DNA of 64,000 nucleotides from a bacterium (GTDB lineage: Bacteria; Hinthialibacterota; Hinthialibacteria; OLB16), in assembly GCA_022072055.1 (NCBI GenBank), contig JAJVIK010000004.1, positions 274,820 through 338,819 of the forward strand, in the 5' to 3' direction. Below, piece after piece: positions 56,783 to 64,000 of this stretch. Every line of letters begins with the position of its first letter. Position 1 is the stretch's first letter. A program made the translations under genes and the position numbers. The notes under the pieces are model-generated. The model made no database searches. It was not told the DNA's origin and worked only from the letters and a program-made list of their open reading frames with translations.

Positions 56783-57361
56783 TCATCCATCCCAGAAGTA
56801 GCGATACTTGTCCTGGGGAATCTGCCCCGGACCGACACGCTCGATATTCCCACGACTCCGTGTGCCATTCGTTGGGCTATAGCGTGGATATTTGAATATC
56901 GTGTGCGCTCCAATGTTGTCAAACCATCCCTGGTCCGGCCCCAGCCCTGTCATCACCCAGCGAATGCCGATCCGTTTCATGTCCGGATGATCATCAAAAG
57001 TCGGGGGACCGTGATAGATGTAGAATCGCTTGATGGGTGGACCATATTCAGAGAGCACCGTGGGGTAACCCACATCCGCGGAGTTGATTGGGCCAAAGGG
57101 ATCTTCAGGCAGGACCGTGATGTACTTGATGGGAGTGGTCAGACGCCGGATCTGCCAATTCCCAATGTACTTCCGCCAGTCGATAAAATAGGCTTCCAAG
57201 GCCTCCTGCATCGCCTTCATGTCCCCCTCGGTCTTCGTGACCTTCGCGCGGGCTTGGGCATCCAGGAAATTCGGCAGGGCAATCGCGATCAGAATCAGGA
57301 TGATGGCAATGACAATCAGCAGCTCGATCAGGGTAAAACCGCTTCGGTGATTCGTTTTCAC
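56783..57361 (-). CDS. Type II secretion/type IV pilus-like pseudopilin (GspG-like)
   Basis: 192 residues from GTG 57361 with ribosome site AAGGAGGAAATG. The prepilin signal is short and basic, with cleavage before F9 in SGFTLIELLIVIAIILILIAIALPNFLDAQARAK; E13 becomes the conserved Glu5 of mature pilin. The C-terminal domain is larger than in GspG (FIYHGPPTFDD, IGIRWVMTGLGPDQG, NGTRSRGNIE), a form frequent in uncultured phyla. Processed by a prepilin peptidase. A PilT-like gene is at the right edge; core assembly genes are elsewhere. Confidence 0.9.
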   Translation of the reverse strand: MKTNHRSGFTLIELLIVIAIILILIAIALPNFLDAQARAKVTKTEGDMKAMQEALEAYFIDWRKYIGNWQIRRLTTPIKYITVLPEDPFGPINSADVGYPTVLSEYGPPIKRFYIYHGPPTFDDHPDMKRIGIRWVMTGLGPDQGWFDNIGAHTIFKYPRYSPTNGTRSRGNIERVGPGQIPQDKYRYFWDG

Positions 57362-57396
57362 ATCATTTCCTCCTTTCGACTTCGTTGAAATAGGCT

Positions 57397-58740
57397 CTAC
57401 TTTTCAAGCATCGGGCCGCTCCAAGCGGCCACCATTCGGCGCTTCTTCTCCAGTTGGAAGTATTCGCGCTGGTTCTCGCGCATCCAGGCCTCGGCCACGC
57501 GGATGGCCTCGGACTCGGAGAGGGCCCGATCGCGGACCTCTTCGGCGAGCGTGCGCGCGAGCCAGGTTCGAGCTTGGATCGAGTAGGCGTAGGCGCTGGT
57601 CGGTTTGCCGGTGTCGCCCCCGAAGCCCAACACCTGATTGAGCGGGGCCGCCCGCAACGCGCGGCGCAGGAAATCCTTGGTGCTGTATGGGTCGATCGAC
57701 CACGCCCAGCACAGATCTACCACCGTGTTGTGGAAGTGCTTGATGATCGCCACCAGCTCCTCTTGGTACGGGTAGGCAATGTGCATCAGCACAAAGCGGG
57801 CCTTCGGATACTTGATCAACAGCGTGCACAGGTTCCCGGCGGGAATGCGCTCGGTGCGCATGTGCTGGTTGCCGACGTAATACCCGGTGTGGAGCTTGAA
57901 CGGGAGCTCATGGCGGATGGAGTGCTCCACTCCCTTCGCCCAGCAGTAGTCCCCGAGGCACAGACGGTCCTCCTCGGCAAGCTCGGTGTCCGGGTGGCTG
58001 AGGAGCTTGTTCAGCGCGATGGCGGCATCCGCGCGCTCGCGCTCGCGCCAGAGGAGGGTTCGGTTGTAGGCGTGCTGGCTCTTGACCGCGATGGCGCAGG
58101 GGGCGTATTTCTCGAAGAGTTTTTCCATCGCCTCATCGAGGTCCTCAAGGTCCTTTACCTCGATCCCGGTTTCCTTGTGAATCTCCTCGACCGGGATCTC
58201 CCCGTTGCAGAAATTCCGCCAGGAAAGGTCATAGAAGAAGAAGTCCTTGCCGGAGGGGTCCGGAAGCGCGGCCCACACGAAGTCATCGGTCTGGACATGT
58301 TCCAGTCCGGCCACATCCCGCAAGAGCCGGAGACGCTCGCCCGGTTGCTTGAGTCCCTCCAGAATCGGCTGCGCCTCCGCGAGAGCGGCGGCGGTGAGCT
58401 CCTCGATGCCATAGACATGCCGCACGCAGAGGTAAACTGTCTCCGCATAGCCGGTGTATCGGGAGCGCTCCAGCGCGGGGAGCACCCCCGCGAGGCGACC
58501 CGCAATGTCCGGGTCCTTGGAGTCCAGCGCGCGCTCAACAGCTTTCTGGGAGGCTCCTGCGGTGAGGAGGTCGGCGGGGACATAGTTGTTCAGCAGATCG
58601 GAAAGGACATCCGCCTTCTCTTCGATCCAGGCGTTTTCATATTGCAGGTGCTCATGGGTGTCGCACAGGGGGGTCTTAAAGACCGCCCGCTCCAGGTCCG
58701 TGGCGAAGGACCTTTCCAACCTCTCCACCCGTCGCGTCAT
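57397..58740 (-). CDS. Amidohydrolase-superfamily protein (uronate-isomerase-like)
   Basis: 447 residues starting at ATG 58740, whose ATGA overlaps the recO stop. It opens with the metal-binding HxH in LCDTHEHLQYENAW (residues near 27-29). Later strands have KLHTGYYVGNQHM (His near 280), VLMHIAYPYQEELVAI and LGFGGDTGKPTSAYAYSIQARTWLAR (Asp of the last barrel strand). These follow the metal ligand order of amidohydrolases, including uronate isomerase-type enzymes that act on sugar acids; the substrate is not readable. It is translationally coupled to recO and lies 35 bases before the pseudopilin gene. Confidence 0.8.
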   Translation of the reverse strand: MTRRVERLERSFATDLERAVFKTPLCDTHEHLQYENAWIEEKADVLSDLLNNYVPADLLTAGASQKAVERALDSKDPDIAGRLAGVLPALERSRYTGYAETVYLCVRHVYGIEELTAAALAEAQPILEGLKQPGERLRLLRDVAGLEHVQTDDFVWAALPDPSGKDFFFYDLSWRNFCNGEIPVEEIHKETGIEVKDLEDLDEAMEKLFEKYAPCAIAVKSQHAYNRTLLWRERERADAAIALNKLLSHPDTELAEEDRLCLGDYCWAKGVEHSIRHELPFKLHTGYYVGNQHMRTERIPAGNLCTLLIKYPKARFVLMHIAYPYQEELVAIIKHFHNTVVDLCWAWSIDPYSTKDFLRRALRAAPLNQVLGFGGDTGKPTSAYAYSIQARTWLARTLAEEVRDRALSESEAIRVAEAWMRENQREYFQLEKKRRMVAAWSGPMLEK

Positions 58741-59546
58741 GCCTCGGCGCCCTTTCCCTCCACGGTTTCCCGCCAGAAATCGAGACTTTTCAGGCGAGTC
58801 TCCAAGTGAATCTCGATACAGGCGGCGAAAAGTTCCACCAGGAGCCTGCCCGTTTTCACGGGCAAGGGAGTTTCCTCCAAGCGTTCGAAGACCGCAAGCC
58901 GAAATTTCTTGAGGGTGTCCAGCGTCTCCCGTGTGATGGGAAAGGCGCGCCGACCCTCCGCGACCTCGATCCCCGGAGAATTCCCCTGGCCCGAGGGCAG
59001 GATGCCGCCGGCCCTGATGTCGAAGAGCCAAGGGGAACCCGCCGGAAGCGGGCCGCCGTCCACGGCCCGGTCGAGACGAGGCCCGTGTCCGGATCGCTCC
59101 AGGTATTTGGCAAGGAACGCGATCAACAAGGCGCGCGGAGGCGCGCCCGCCTCCAGGCAGTCCAGCGACTTCTCAAACATCCGATAGAGATACGGCTCGG
59201 GGTGCTGAATCTCGGTGGTCTTGAGGATCAGTTCGGCCTCGACCGAGGCGGCGGCCCAAGCGGCGAGCGGCTCGCCTTTCCCCAGGTTGGGACGAAGCGC
59301 GCGGACCTCGCGCTCGCGCAGGTCGAAGAGATCGCGCCTCGCGCCGGTTTTCGAGAGCAGCAGATCGAAGGTGGAGAAGCTCGGGAGCGAGGGGACCAAG
59401 CCCCCCGAACGCTTGGAACCCGCCCGAACGGCGGCTCGAACCTGCCCCTCCTCCTCGGTGAAAAAGGCGACCACCCGCGCGCTTCCTCGGGCCCGATAGG
59501 AGGCGATGGGAATGCCGGTGAGGCGTTTGAACGAGGGGCCGGACAT
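58737..59546 (-). CDS. recO: DNA repair protein RecO
   Basis: 269 residues from ATG 59546 (MSGPSFKRLTGIPIASYRARGSARVVAFFTEEEGQ). It has the OB fold at the N terminus, where RecO binds single-stranded DNA, and the all-alpha core. RecO with RecR and RecF loads RecA at gaps. Only two Cys are present and none form the CxxC zinc pair, so the zinc finger seen in many RecO proteins is missing. It lies downstream of clpX, separated by two REP-like hairpins, and overlaps the next start by four bases. Confidence 0.85.
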   Translation of the reverse strand: MSGPSFKRLTGIPIASYRARGSARVVAFFTEEEGQVRAAVRAGSKRSGGLVPSLPSFSTFDLLLSKTGARRDLFDLREREVRALRPNLGKGEPLAAWAAASVEAELILKTTEIQHPEPYLYRMFEKSLDCLEAGAPPRALLIAFLAKYLERSGHGPRLDRAVDGGPLPAGSPWLFDIRAGGILPSGQGNSPGIEVAEGRRAFPITRETLDTLKKFRLAVFERLEETPLPVKTGRLLVELFAACIEIHLETRLKSLDFWRETVEGKGAEA

Positions 59547-59585
59547 CAGATTCCCACGGGAGTTGCAGCCGCCGGGCATCCCCCT

Positions 59586-59671
59586 CTCGATCCCCCCGCT
59601 TGCGGGGGGACAGTATACGGATTGGCCGCGACGGCGGGTTGTGTGGCTCGATCCCCCGCTTGCGGGGGGAT
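59586..59671. repeat. Two REP-like GC hairpins
   Basis: Two near-identical copies of CTCGAT followed by a hairpin: C6GC-TT-GCG6 at 59592-59609 and a C5GC-TT-GCG6 version at 59653-59669, 61 bases apart, in the same orientation. Each forms a near-perfect stem with a 2-base or slightly larger loop. No T run follows, so they look like REP/BIME-type intergenic palindromes rather than terminators. Confidence 0.75.
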
Positions 59672-59682
59672 GACGGGTTCCG

Positions 59683-60972
59683 TTAGGAGGCGGCTTCCTT
59701 CTCGTGCAGGATCGGGCCGCCATCCAGGACCATCCAGGGGTCCTGGTGGTTGCGGATCACCTCCTCGGTGATCACCAGCTCCTTGATCCCATCCTTGGAG
59801 GGGAGCTCGAACATGATGTCGAGCATCACGCGCTCCAGGATCGCCTTCAGTCCGCGCGCCCCGGTCTTGTGTTTGAGGGCCAACTGGGCGATCTCCAGGA
59901 GGGCTCCCTGGGTGAACTGAAGGTTGGTTCCCTCCATCTCGAAAATCTTCTGGTATTGCTTGGAGAGGCAGTTCTTCGGCTCGGTGAGGATCCGCAGCAG
60001 CGCGGTGAGGTCGAGCGGATCGAGCGCCGCAGTCACGGTGAAGCGACCCACGAACTCCGGAATCATGCCGAACTTGATGAGATCCTCCGGCTCGCATTTC
60101 CGCAGGATTTCGGTTTCTTGAACCTCAGTCCCGCGTCCCTCGGTCGCCCCGAATCCGATCACGTGCTTGCCGATCCGCCGCGAAATAATGTCGGCGAGCC
60201 CCACGAAGGCCCCGCCCGCGATGAACAGGATGTTGGTGGTGTCCACCTGGATGAACTCCTGGTGGGGGTGTTTGCGCCCGCCCTGCGGCGGGACCGAGCA
60301 CTGGGTTCCCTCGACTATCTTGAGAAGCGCCTGCTGGACCCCTTCCCCCGAGACATCGCGGGTGATCGAGACATTCTGGGTGGTGCGCGCGATCTTGTCG
60401 ATTTCGTCGATGTAGATGATCCCCTTCTGGGTCCGCTCCACATCGTAATTGGTCACCTGAAGCAGGCGCAGGATGATGTTCTCCACATCCTCGCCGACAT
60501 ATCCCGCCTCGGTGAGGGTGGTGGCGTCCACGATCGTGAAGGGGACATCCAGAATCCGCGCGAGAGTCTGCGCGACCAGGGTCTTGCCGGAGCCGGTGGG
60601 GCCGATCAGGAGGATGTTGCTCTTCTGGAGTTCCAGATCATCCGACTTGCATTCGTTGTAGTGCAGTCGCTTGTAGTGGTTGTGGACCGCGACCGAGACC
60701 ACCTTCTTGGTGTGATCCTGCCCGACCACGTAATCATCGAGAGACTTCGAGATTTCCTTCGGCTTGGGGATGCCCTTCACATCGGTTTGGCGGACCTCGT
60801 GGAGGACCTCATTGCACAGGGCGACGCATTCGTTGCAGATATAGACCGGCTGGGAGGTTCCCTTTTGGGGAGGTCCGGCGATGAGCTTCTTGACCTCCTC
60901 CTGGCTCTTCCCACAGAAGGAGCAGTAGAGCAGCCTGCCGCGTCCCGTGTAATCGAACATCGAACCCGCCAT
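59683..60972 (-). CDS. clpX: ATP-dependent Clp protease, ATP-binding subunit ClpX
   Basis: 429 residues. Zinc-binding domain with C17, C20, C46, C49; AAA+ domain with Walker A GPTGSGKT (124-131), Walker [10 protein letters not shown], the sensor and GAFVGL pore loop, and the ClpP-docking I/L-G-F-type segment ([11 protein letters not shown]). Unfolds tagged proteins and passes them to ClpP, encoded 15 bases upstream on the same strand. Ribosome site AAGGAG. Confidence 0.98.
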   Translation of the reverse strand: MAGSMFDYTGRGRLLYCSFCGKSQEEVKKLIAGPPQKGTSQPVYICNECVALCNEVLHEVRQTDVKGIPKPKEISKSLDDYVVGQDHTKKVVSVAVHNHYKRLHYNECKSDDLELQKSNILLIGPTGSGKTLVAQTLARILDVPFTIVDATTLTEAGYVGEDVENIILRLLQVTNYDVERTQKGIIYIDEIDKIARTTQNVSITRDVSGEGVQQALLKIVEGTQCSVPPQGGRKHPHQEFIQVDTTNILFIAGGAFVGLADIISRRIGKHVIGFGATEGRGTEVQETEILRKCEPEDLIKFGMIPEFVGRFTVTAALDPLDLTALLRILTEPKNCLSKQYQKIFEMEGTNLQFTQGALLEIAQLALKHKTGARGLKAILERVMLDIMFELPSKDGIKELVITEEVIRNHQDPWMVLDGGPILHEKEAAS

Positions 60973-60987
60973 CAGAAAGACGCTCCT

Positions 60988-61593
60988 TTAGGACTTCGCC
61001 GCTCCATTATCATCCCCACTTCGGTAGATGGAGTCAATGACACCGTACTCCAGGGCCTCCTCCGCCGCCATGTAGTAATCCCGCTCGGTGTCCGCGGCGA
61101 TTCGCTCGACAGTCTGGCCGGTGTGTTTGGCGAGGATTTCATTGAGGCGCTCGCGGAGACGGAGGATCTCGCGGGCGCGGATTTCGATGTCGGTGGCCTG
61201 CCCCTGGGCGCCTCCCATCGGCTGGTGGATCATGATCCGAGAGTTCGGGAGGGCGAAGCGCTTACCCCGTGAACCCGCGGCTAGGAGAATCGCGGCCATG
61301 CTGGCGGCCATGCCGAGGCAGGTGGTCACAATCGGCGGTTTGATGTACTGCATGGTGTCGTAGATCGCCAACCCCGCCATGATCGACCCCCCCGGCGAGT
61401 TGATATAGAGCTGGATGTCCTTGTCCGGGTCCTCCGCCTGGAGAAACAGGAGCTGGGCGATGATCAGATTGGCCAGGTAGTCGTCAATCGGCTCCCCCAG
61501 GAAGATAATGCGGTCCTTGAGGAGGCGGGAGTAGATGTCGTACCCGCGCTCCCCCCGGTTGGTCTGCTCGACCACCATTGGAATCAAAGGCAT
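60988..61593 (-). CDS. clpP: ATP-dependent Clp protease, proteolytic subunit ClpP
   Basis: 201 residues. Serine protease with the canonical triad S98 (GMAASMAA), H123 (IMIHQPMGG) and D172, at the standard positions. Forms the tetradecameric chamber used by ClpX. ATG 61593 overlaps the trigger-factor TGA by one base (TGATG), so translation is coupled; the TTG codon just upstream is not used. Confidence 0.98.
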   Translation of the reverse strand: MPLIPMVVEQTNRGERGYDIYSRLLKDRIIFLGEPIDDYLANLIIAQLLFLQAEDPDKDIQLYINSPGGSIMAGLAIYDTMQYIKPPIVTTCLGMAASMAAILLAAGSRGKRFALPNSRIMIHQPMGGAQGQATDIEIRAREILRLRERLNEILAKHTGQTVERIAADTERDYYMAAEEALEYGVIDSIYRSGDDNGAAKS

Positions 61594-62966
61594 CAATCTT
61601 TCTCCTCGTTGGCGTCGGAGGAGGACTCCTTCGCCCCATCATCGGCTTCCGCGCCGGAACCCTTCACGAACTCGTTGTTCTCCACAAGAAACCGCGAGAC
61701 CTTGGACATGAGGAAACTCTCCTTATAGAGGTTTTCCAGCCCCTTGCGTTCGGCATCGGCGAGGAACTTGTCGATGTCCTTTTCTCCCTGCGAGCGGGCG
61801 ATACGAGCCATGGAGTCGATGTATTCATCGTCGCTCAGGGAGAGCCCCTCCAATTCGGCGATCTTCGCGAAGACCAGCGTGCGCTTGGCGTCTTGCTCGG
61901 CCTCGTACATGGTCTCAAGTTCACGCCGGCGCTTCTCCTGGGTGGGCAACGAGGCCTCGGATTCCCCGGATTCGCGGGCCTCGATCTCTCGGGAGTATTT
62001 CAGCCGCAGGTAGTGGGTCTGAACCAGGGCGGCCGGCACGGTCACCTCGGTCTTCGAGAGCAGATGCCCCTCCACCAAGCGGCGTTTGGCCCCGGCCAAA
62101 ACCGCGGAGCGCTGGTACTCGAGCTGGTTTCGCGTGAAGGCCCGGTATTGGTCGAGAGTTTCATACCCCAGGTCTTTCGCGAACTCGTCATCCAGGTTGG
62201 GCAGCACGCGGTCATTGATCTGCTGGATCCGGCCGGTGACATGCAGCGTGTTGGTCTCCCCCTCCTCAAACAGGGGATGGTCCGAGGGAAGGTCATAGTC
62301 GAATTCGAACTGCTCGCCCTTGACCCTCCCCAAAAGCCCCTTGTCAAAGACTTCCAGACGTTCCCCGCCGCACAGGTCCCCGACCATCAGGCGTTGGTGG
62401 GTGAGCGCCTCGATTTCCTTATCACCGCGCGTGGTCTTGACCTCGATCAGGAGGAAATCCCCCTCCCGGGTGGGGCGGTCATCGACCGCGACATAGTAGG
62501 CCTCCTCCTCCTGGGCGCGCCTGAGCGAGGCCTCGATGTCCTCCTCGGTGAACTCCAGGGGCGGCAGGTTGAACTTCTGGTCCTTGTATGGGGGGACTTC
62601 AAAGGGAGGGACGACATCCAGGCTCACGTTCACCTCGACCGCGTTCTCAGTGACCTGATCGACCTTGGCCTCGATTTCGGATTCGTCGAGATCCGGCCGA
62701 CCGATAATGTGAAGGTCCCGCTCCTTGGCGACGTCCTTCACCGCCTTCCCGACCGCATCCGCGAACGCCTCGCGTCGAATGGTCTTGTCGAAGCGAAGTT
62801 CCAGGAGCTTGCGCGGGACCTTTCCCTTGCGAAAACCGGGCAAGGCGGCTTCCTTGCCCAGCTCCTCGTAGGCTTCCTCCCGCTCCGATTCAAGATCCCC
62901 CGGTTCGATCTGAAGCGTCATCTTGCGCTTTGTCGGGGCGACTTCCTCGATGTTCAAGACCTTCAT
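61593..62966 (-). CDS. tig: Trigger factor
   Basis: 457 residues. Ribosome-associated chaperone and peptidyl-prolyl isomerase. The ribosome-binding signature is GFRKGK (44-49). The FKBP-like part lies around 160-250 ([37 protein letters not shown]), followed by the helical C-terminal arms and an acidic Ser/Asp tail. ATG 62966 has the ribosome site GGAGGAGAT; the extension to 63011 is not translated in my view. First gene of tig-clpP-clpX-recO-amidohydrolase-pilin. Confidence 0.97.
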   Translation of the reverse strand: MKVLNIEEVAPTKRKMTLQIEPGDLESEREEAYEELGKEAALPGFRKGKVPRKLLELRFDKTIRREAFADAVGKAVKDVAKERDLHIIGRPDLDESEIEAKVDQVTENAVEVNVSLDVVPPFEVPPYKDQKFNLPPLEFTEEDIEASLRRAQEEEAYYVAVDDRPTREGDFLLIEVKTTRGDKEIEALTHQRLMVGDLCGGERLEVFDKGLLGRVKGEQFEFDYDLPSDHPLFEEGETNTLHVTGRIQQINDRVLPNLDDEFAKDLGYETLDQYRAFTRNQLEYQRSAVLAGAKRRLVEGHLLSKTEVTVPAALVQTHYLRLKYSREIEARESGESEASLPTQEKRRRELETMYEAEQDAKRTLVFAKIAELEGLSLSDDEYIDSMARIARSQGEKDIDKFLADAERKGLENLYKESFLMSKVSRFLVENNEFVKGSGAEADDGAKESSSDANEEKD

Positions 62967-63101
62967 GAATCTCCTCCAATCACGATGATTCCGCACCCCC
63001 CTGGGAGACAATCCGTCAGGCGGACTCTAGGTTGTTGGGAGGCCCCTCGGAAGTGAACCAAGAGGGGCCAAAGCACGGGCAACCGCTCAAGGCGTGGGGA
63101 T

Positions 63102-63129
63102 AGTATACAGAATCCGGGCGTGTTTGAAG
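63102..63129 (-). promoter_or_regulatory. Putative promoter of the tig operon
   Basis: On the minus strand the -10 box TATACT (63107-63102, 5/6 to consensus) is preceded after 15-16 bases by TTCAAA/CTTCAA. Gives a leader of about 130 bases before tig. Confidence 0.5.
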
Positions 63130-63212
63130 ATTGCCGCCGCGCGCGGCCCCCAGACCCCATGTCCGTCCTCCCTTTGCTCGACCAAACCGGTGAAATCGGG
63201 TAGGTTCACCTC

Positions 63213-63767
63213 ATGCTTGAAAAAGCGCTTCCCGAGGGAGGGCATGAGCTGATCGACCGCGAGGCGCTCCTTGCGCGGATCGCCGCCTTGGCCCTCGAAA
63301 TCGATCAAGCCTACCAAGGGACGGACTTCGTGGTGGTTGGAGTCCTCAAGGGGGCGCACCACTTCCTGTCTGATCTCCTGCTTCGGATGACTTTGGACCC
63401 TCGGGTTGAATTTGTCCGAGTGGCGACCTATGGAGACGGCACGGATCCCACCGCGGCGACGGAAGTAACCGAGGTGGGTGAGTTGGACTTGGGCGGGAGG
63501 GATGTGCTTGTGATCGAGGACATCCTCGACCGCGGCGGCACGGCCAAGGCGCTGACGCGGGCGCTCGCGAACCATTCGCCGAAGAGCCTCCGGTGGGCGT
63601 TTCTTCTGGTCAAGGAAGGGGCCATCGTTCGTTCCGGACTCACCCCTGATTTCGTGGGTTTCACCATCCCGGATGAGTGGGTGGTGGGGTATGGTCTCGA
63701 TATCGGGGAGCGGTTCCGAAACTTGGAGGGAATCTACACGGTGGCTCGCGAGGACCGCGAAGTCTGA
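63213..63767 (+). CDS. hpt: Hypoxanthine phosphoribosyltransferase-like enzyme
   Basis: 184 residues. Purine salvage from hypoxanthine or guanine plus PRPP. PRPP-binding loop is VLVIEDILDRGGTAKAL; substrate loop near FVVVGVLKGAHHFLSDL; C-terminal FTIPDEWVVGYGLDIGERFRNL. The DRGG in place of the common DTGxT is a moderate variation. TAGGTT lies six bases before the ATG at 63213 (a -10-like box), with no good Shine-Dalgarno. Convergent with the pilT-like gene after 16 bases. Confidence 0.93.
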   Translation: MLEKALPEGGHELIDREALLARIAALALEIDQAYQGTDFVVVGVLKGAHHFLSDLLLRMTLDPRVEFVRVATYGDGTDPTAATEVTEVGELDLGGRDVLVIEDILDRGGTAKALTRALANHSPKSLRWAFLLVKEGAIVRSGLTPDFVGFTIPDEWVVGYGLDIGERFRNLEGIYTVAREDREV

Positions 63768-63783
63768 CCCTGGCGCCGCGAGG

Positions 63784-64000
63784 TCACTCTTCCACCACCG
63801 GTTGTCCGCCGGGACGTTTGATCAGCTGCGGCATGTTGGCTTTGGCGATGGCATCCTCCACGGTGATCTGCTTGGCGGCGATCAGGCGGTTGAGGTGCTC
63901 CTCGAGGAGCGCCATCCCGAACTTCGCGCCGGTTTGCATCGCGGTCAGCATCTGGGGGGTTTTCCCCTCCCGGATCATCGCGCGAACCGCATCAATCGCG
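63784..64000 (-). CDS. Twitching-motility ATPase (PilT-like), C-terminal end
   Basis: The last 72 codons of a gene entering from the right edge (no start visible). AIDAVRAMIREGKTPQML then AMQTGAKFGMALLEEHLNRLIAAKQITVEDAIAKA is the C-terminal pattern of PilT/PilU secretion ATPases, which power pilus retraction. The Walker and His/Asp boxes lie outside the window, so PilT versus PilU or a fused form cannot be told. Confidence 0.82.
   Translation of the reverse strand, partial: AIDAVRAMIREGKTPQMLTAMQTGAKFGMALLEEHLNRLIAAKQITVEDAIAKANMPQLIKRPGGQPVVEE

Noticed and set aside
59592-59669. GC hairpins as a CRISPR fragment or as clpX terminators
   Set aside because: There are only two units, with no spacer-like variable series, and no T run follows on either strand.

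Overview
The window is a dense, GC-rich bacterial chromosome segment with about 43 protein-coding genes. I saw no rRNA or tRNA gene, no insertion sequence, no prophage and no CRISPR array. The cell it implies has a Gram-negative (diderm) envelope: lipoproteins, a C-terminal-aromatic outer-membrane barrel, two O-antigen-ligase/polymerase-like proteins and a MotB-type peptidoglycan anchor. It also has flagella (flbD, motA, motB), type IV pilus or pseudopilin parts (a GspG-like pilin and the end of a pilT-like gene) and cyclic-di-AMP synthesis (cdaA, cdaR). The mix of DUF1080 domains, dockerin-like and FG-GAP secreted proteins, long unfamiliar membrane glycosyltransferases and an amidohydrolase next to the pilin resembles uncultured candidate phyla (Sumerlaeota-, Hydrogenedentes- or Planctomycete/Verrucomicrobia-like). 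Assignment to a phylum is inference only.

Layout. 1-5.0 kb: 5' end of dnaX (minus strand), a 36-residue Lys/Ala histone-H1-like peptide with its own terminator, and a single-chain restriction-modification enzyme. 5.0-11.7 kb (plus): a DUF1080-like lipoprotein, obgE, and a MASE1 / multi-PAS hybrid histidine kinase. 11.7-21.6 kb (minus): a DUF547 protein, a flavin reductase fused to a NapH-type iron-sulfur membrane module, a propeller-DUF1080 protein and two giant polytopic glycosyltransferases. 21.7-25.1 kb: an SGNH hydrolase, then the minus-strand unit lipoprotein-flbD-motA-motB. 25.2-35.3 kb (plus): folP-cdaA-cdaR-pdxJ, two Wzy/WaaL-like proteins and murA. 35.4-42.4 kb: a Gfo/Idh oxidoreductase, an FG-GAP protein, a DUF4434 protein, tsaC, and a radical SAM-DUF2344 fusion. 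42.4-50.4 kb (minus): a secreted cluster (1892-residue BNR/dockerin protein, outer-membrane barrel, small secreted protein). 50.8-55.7 kb (plus): a small membrane protein, the bifunctional NAD(P)HX repair enzyme, RNase Y and a GT87-like enzyme. 55.6-63.0 kb (minus): a GT4 enzyme, a pseudopilin, an amidohydrolase, recO, clpX, clpP and tig. 63.2-64 kb: hpt and the 3' end of a pilT-like gene.

How they work together. Housekeeping units are recognisable: tig-clpP-clpX (proteostasis), folP-cdaA-cdaR-pdxJ (folate, c-di-AMP, vitamin B6) and flbD-motA-motB (motility). Much of the rest is envelope and surface work: glycolipid or polymer synthesis, secreted Ca-binding repeat proteins and an outer-membrane pore. 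The most unusual items are the AAKK peptide, the circularly permuted flavoreductase-NapH fusion, the O-antigen-ligase/propeller fusion, the dockerin-like giant with four Cys-paired repeats, and a recurring TANNNT box just upstream of SD-less start codons, which suggests leaderless messages.
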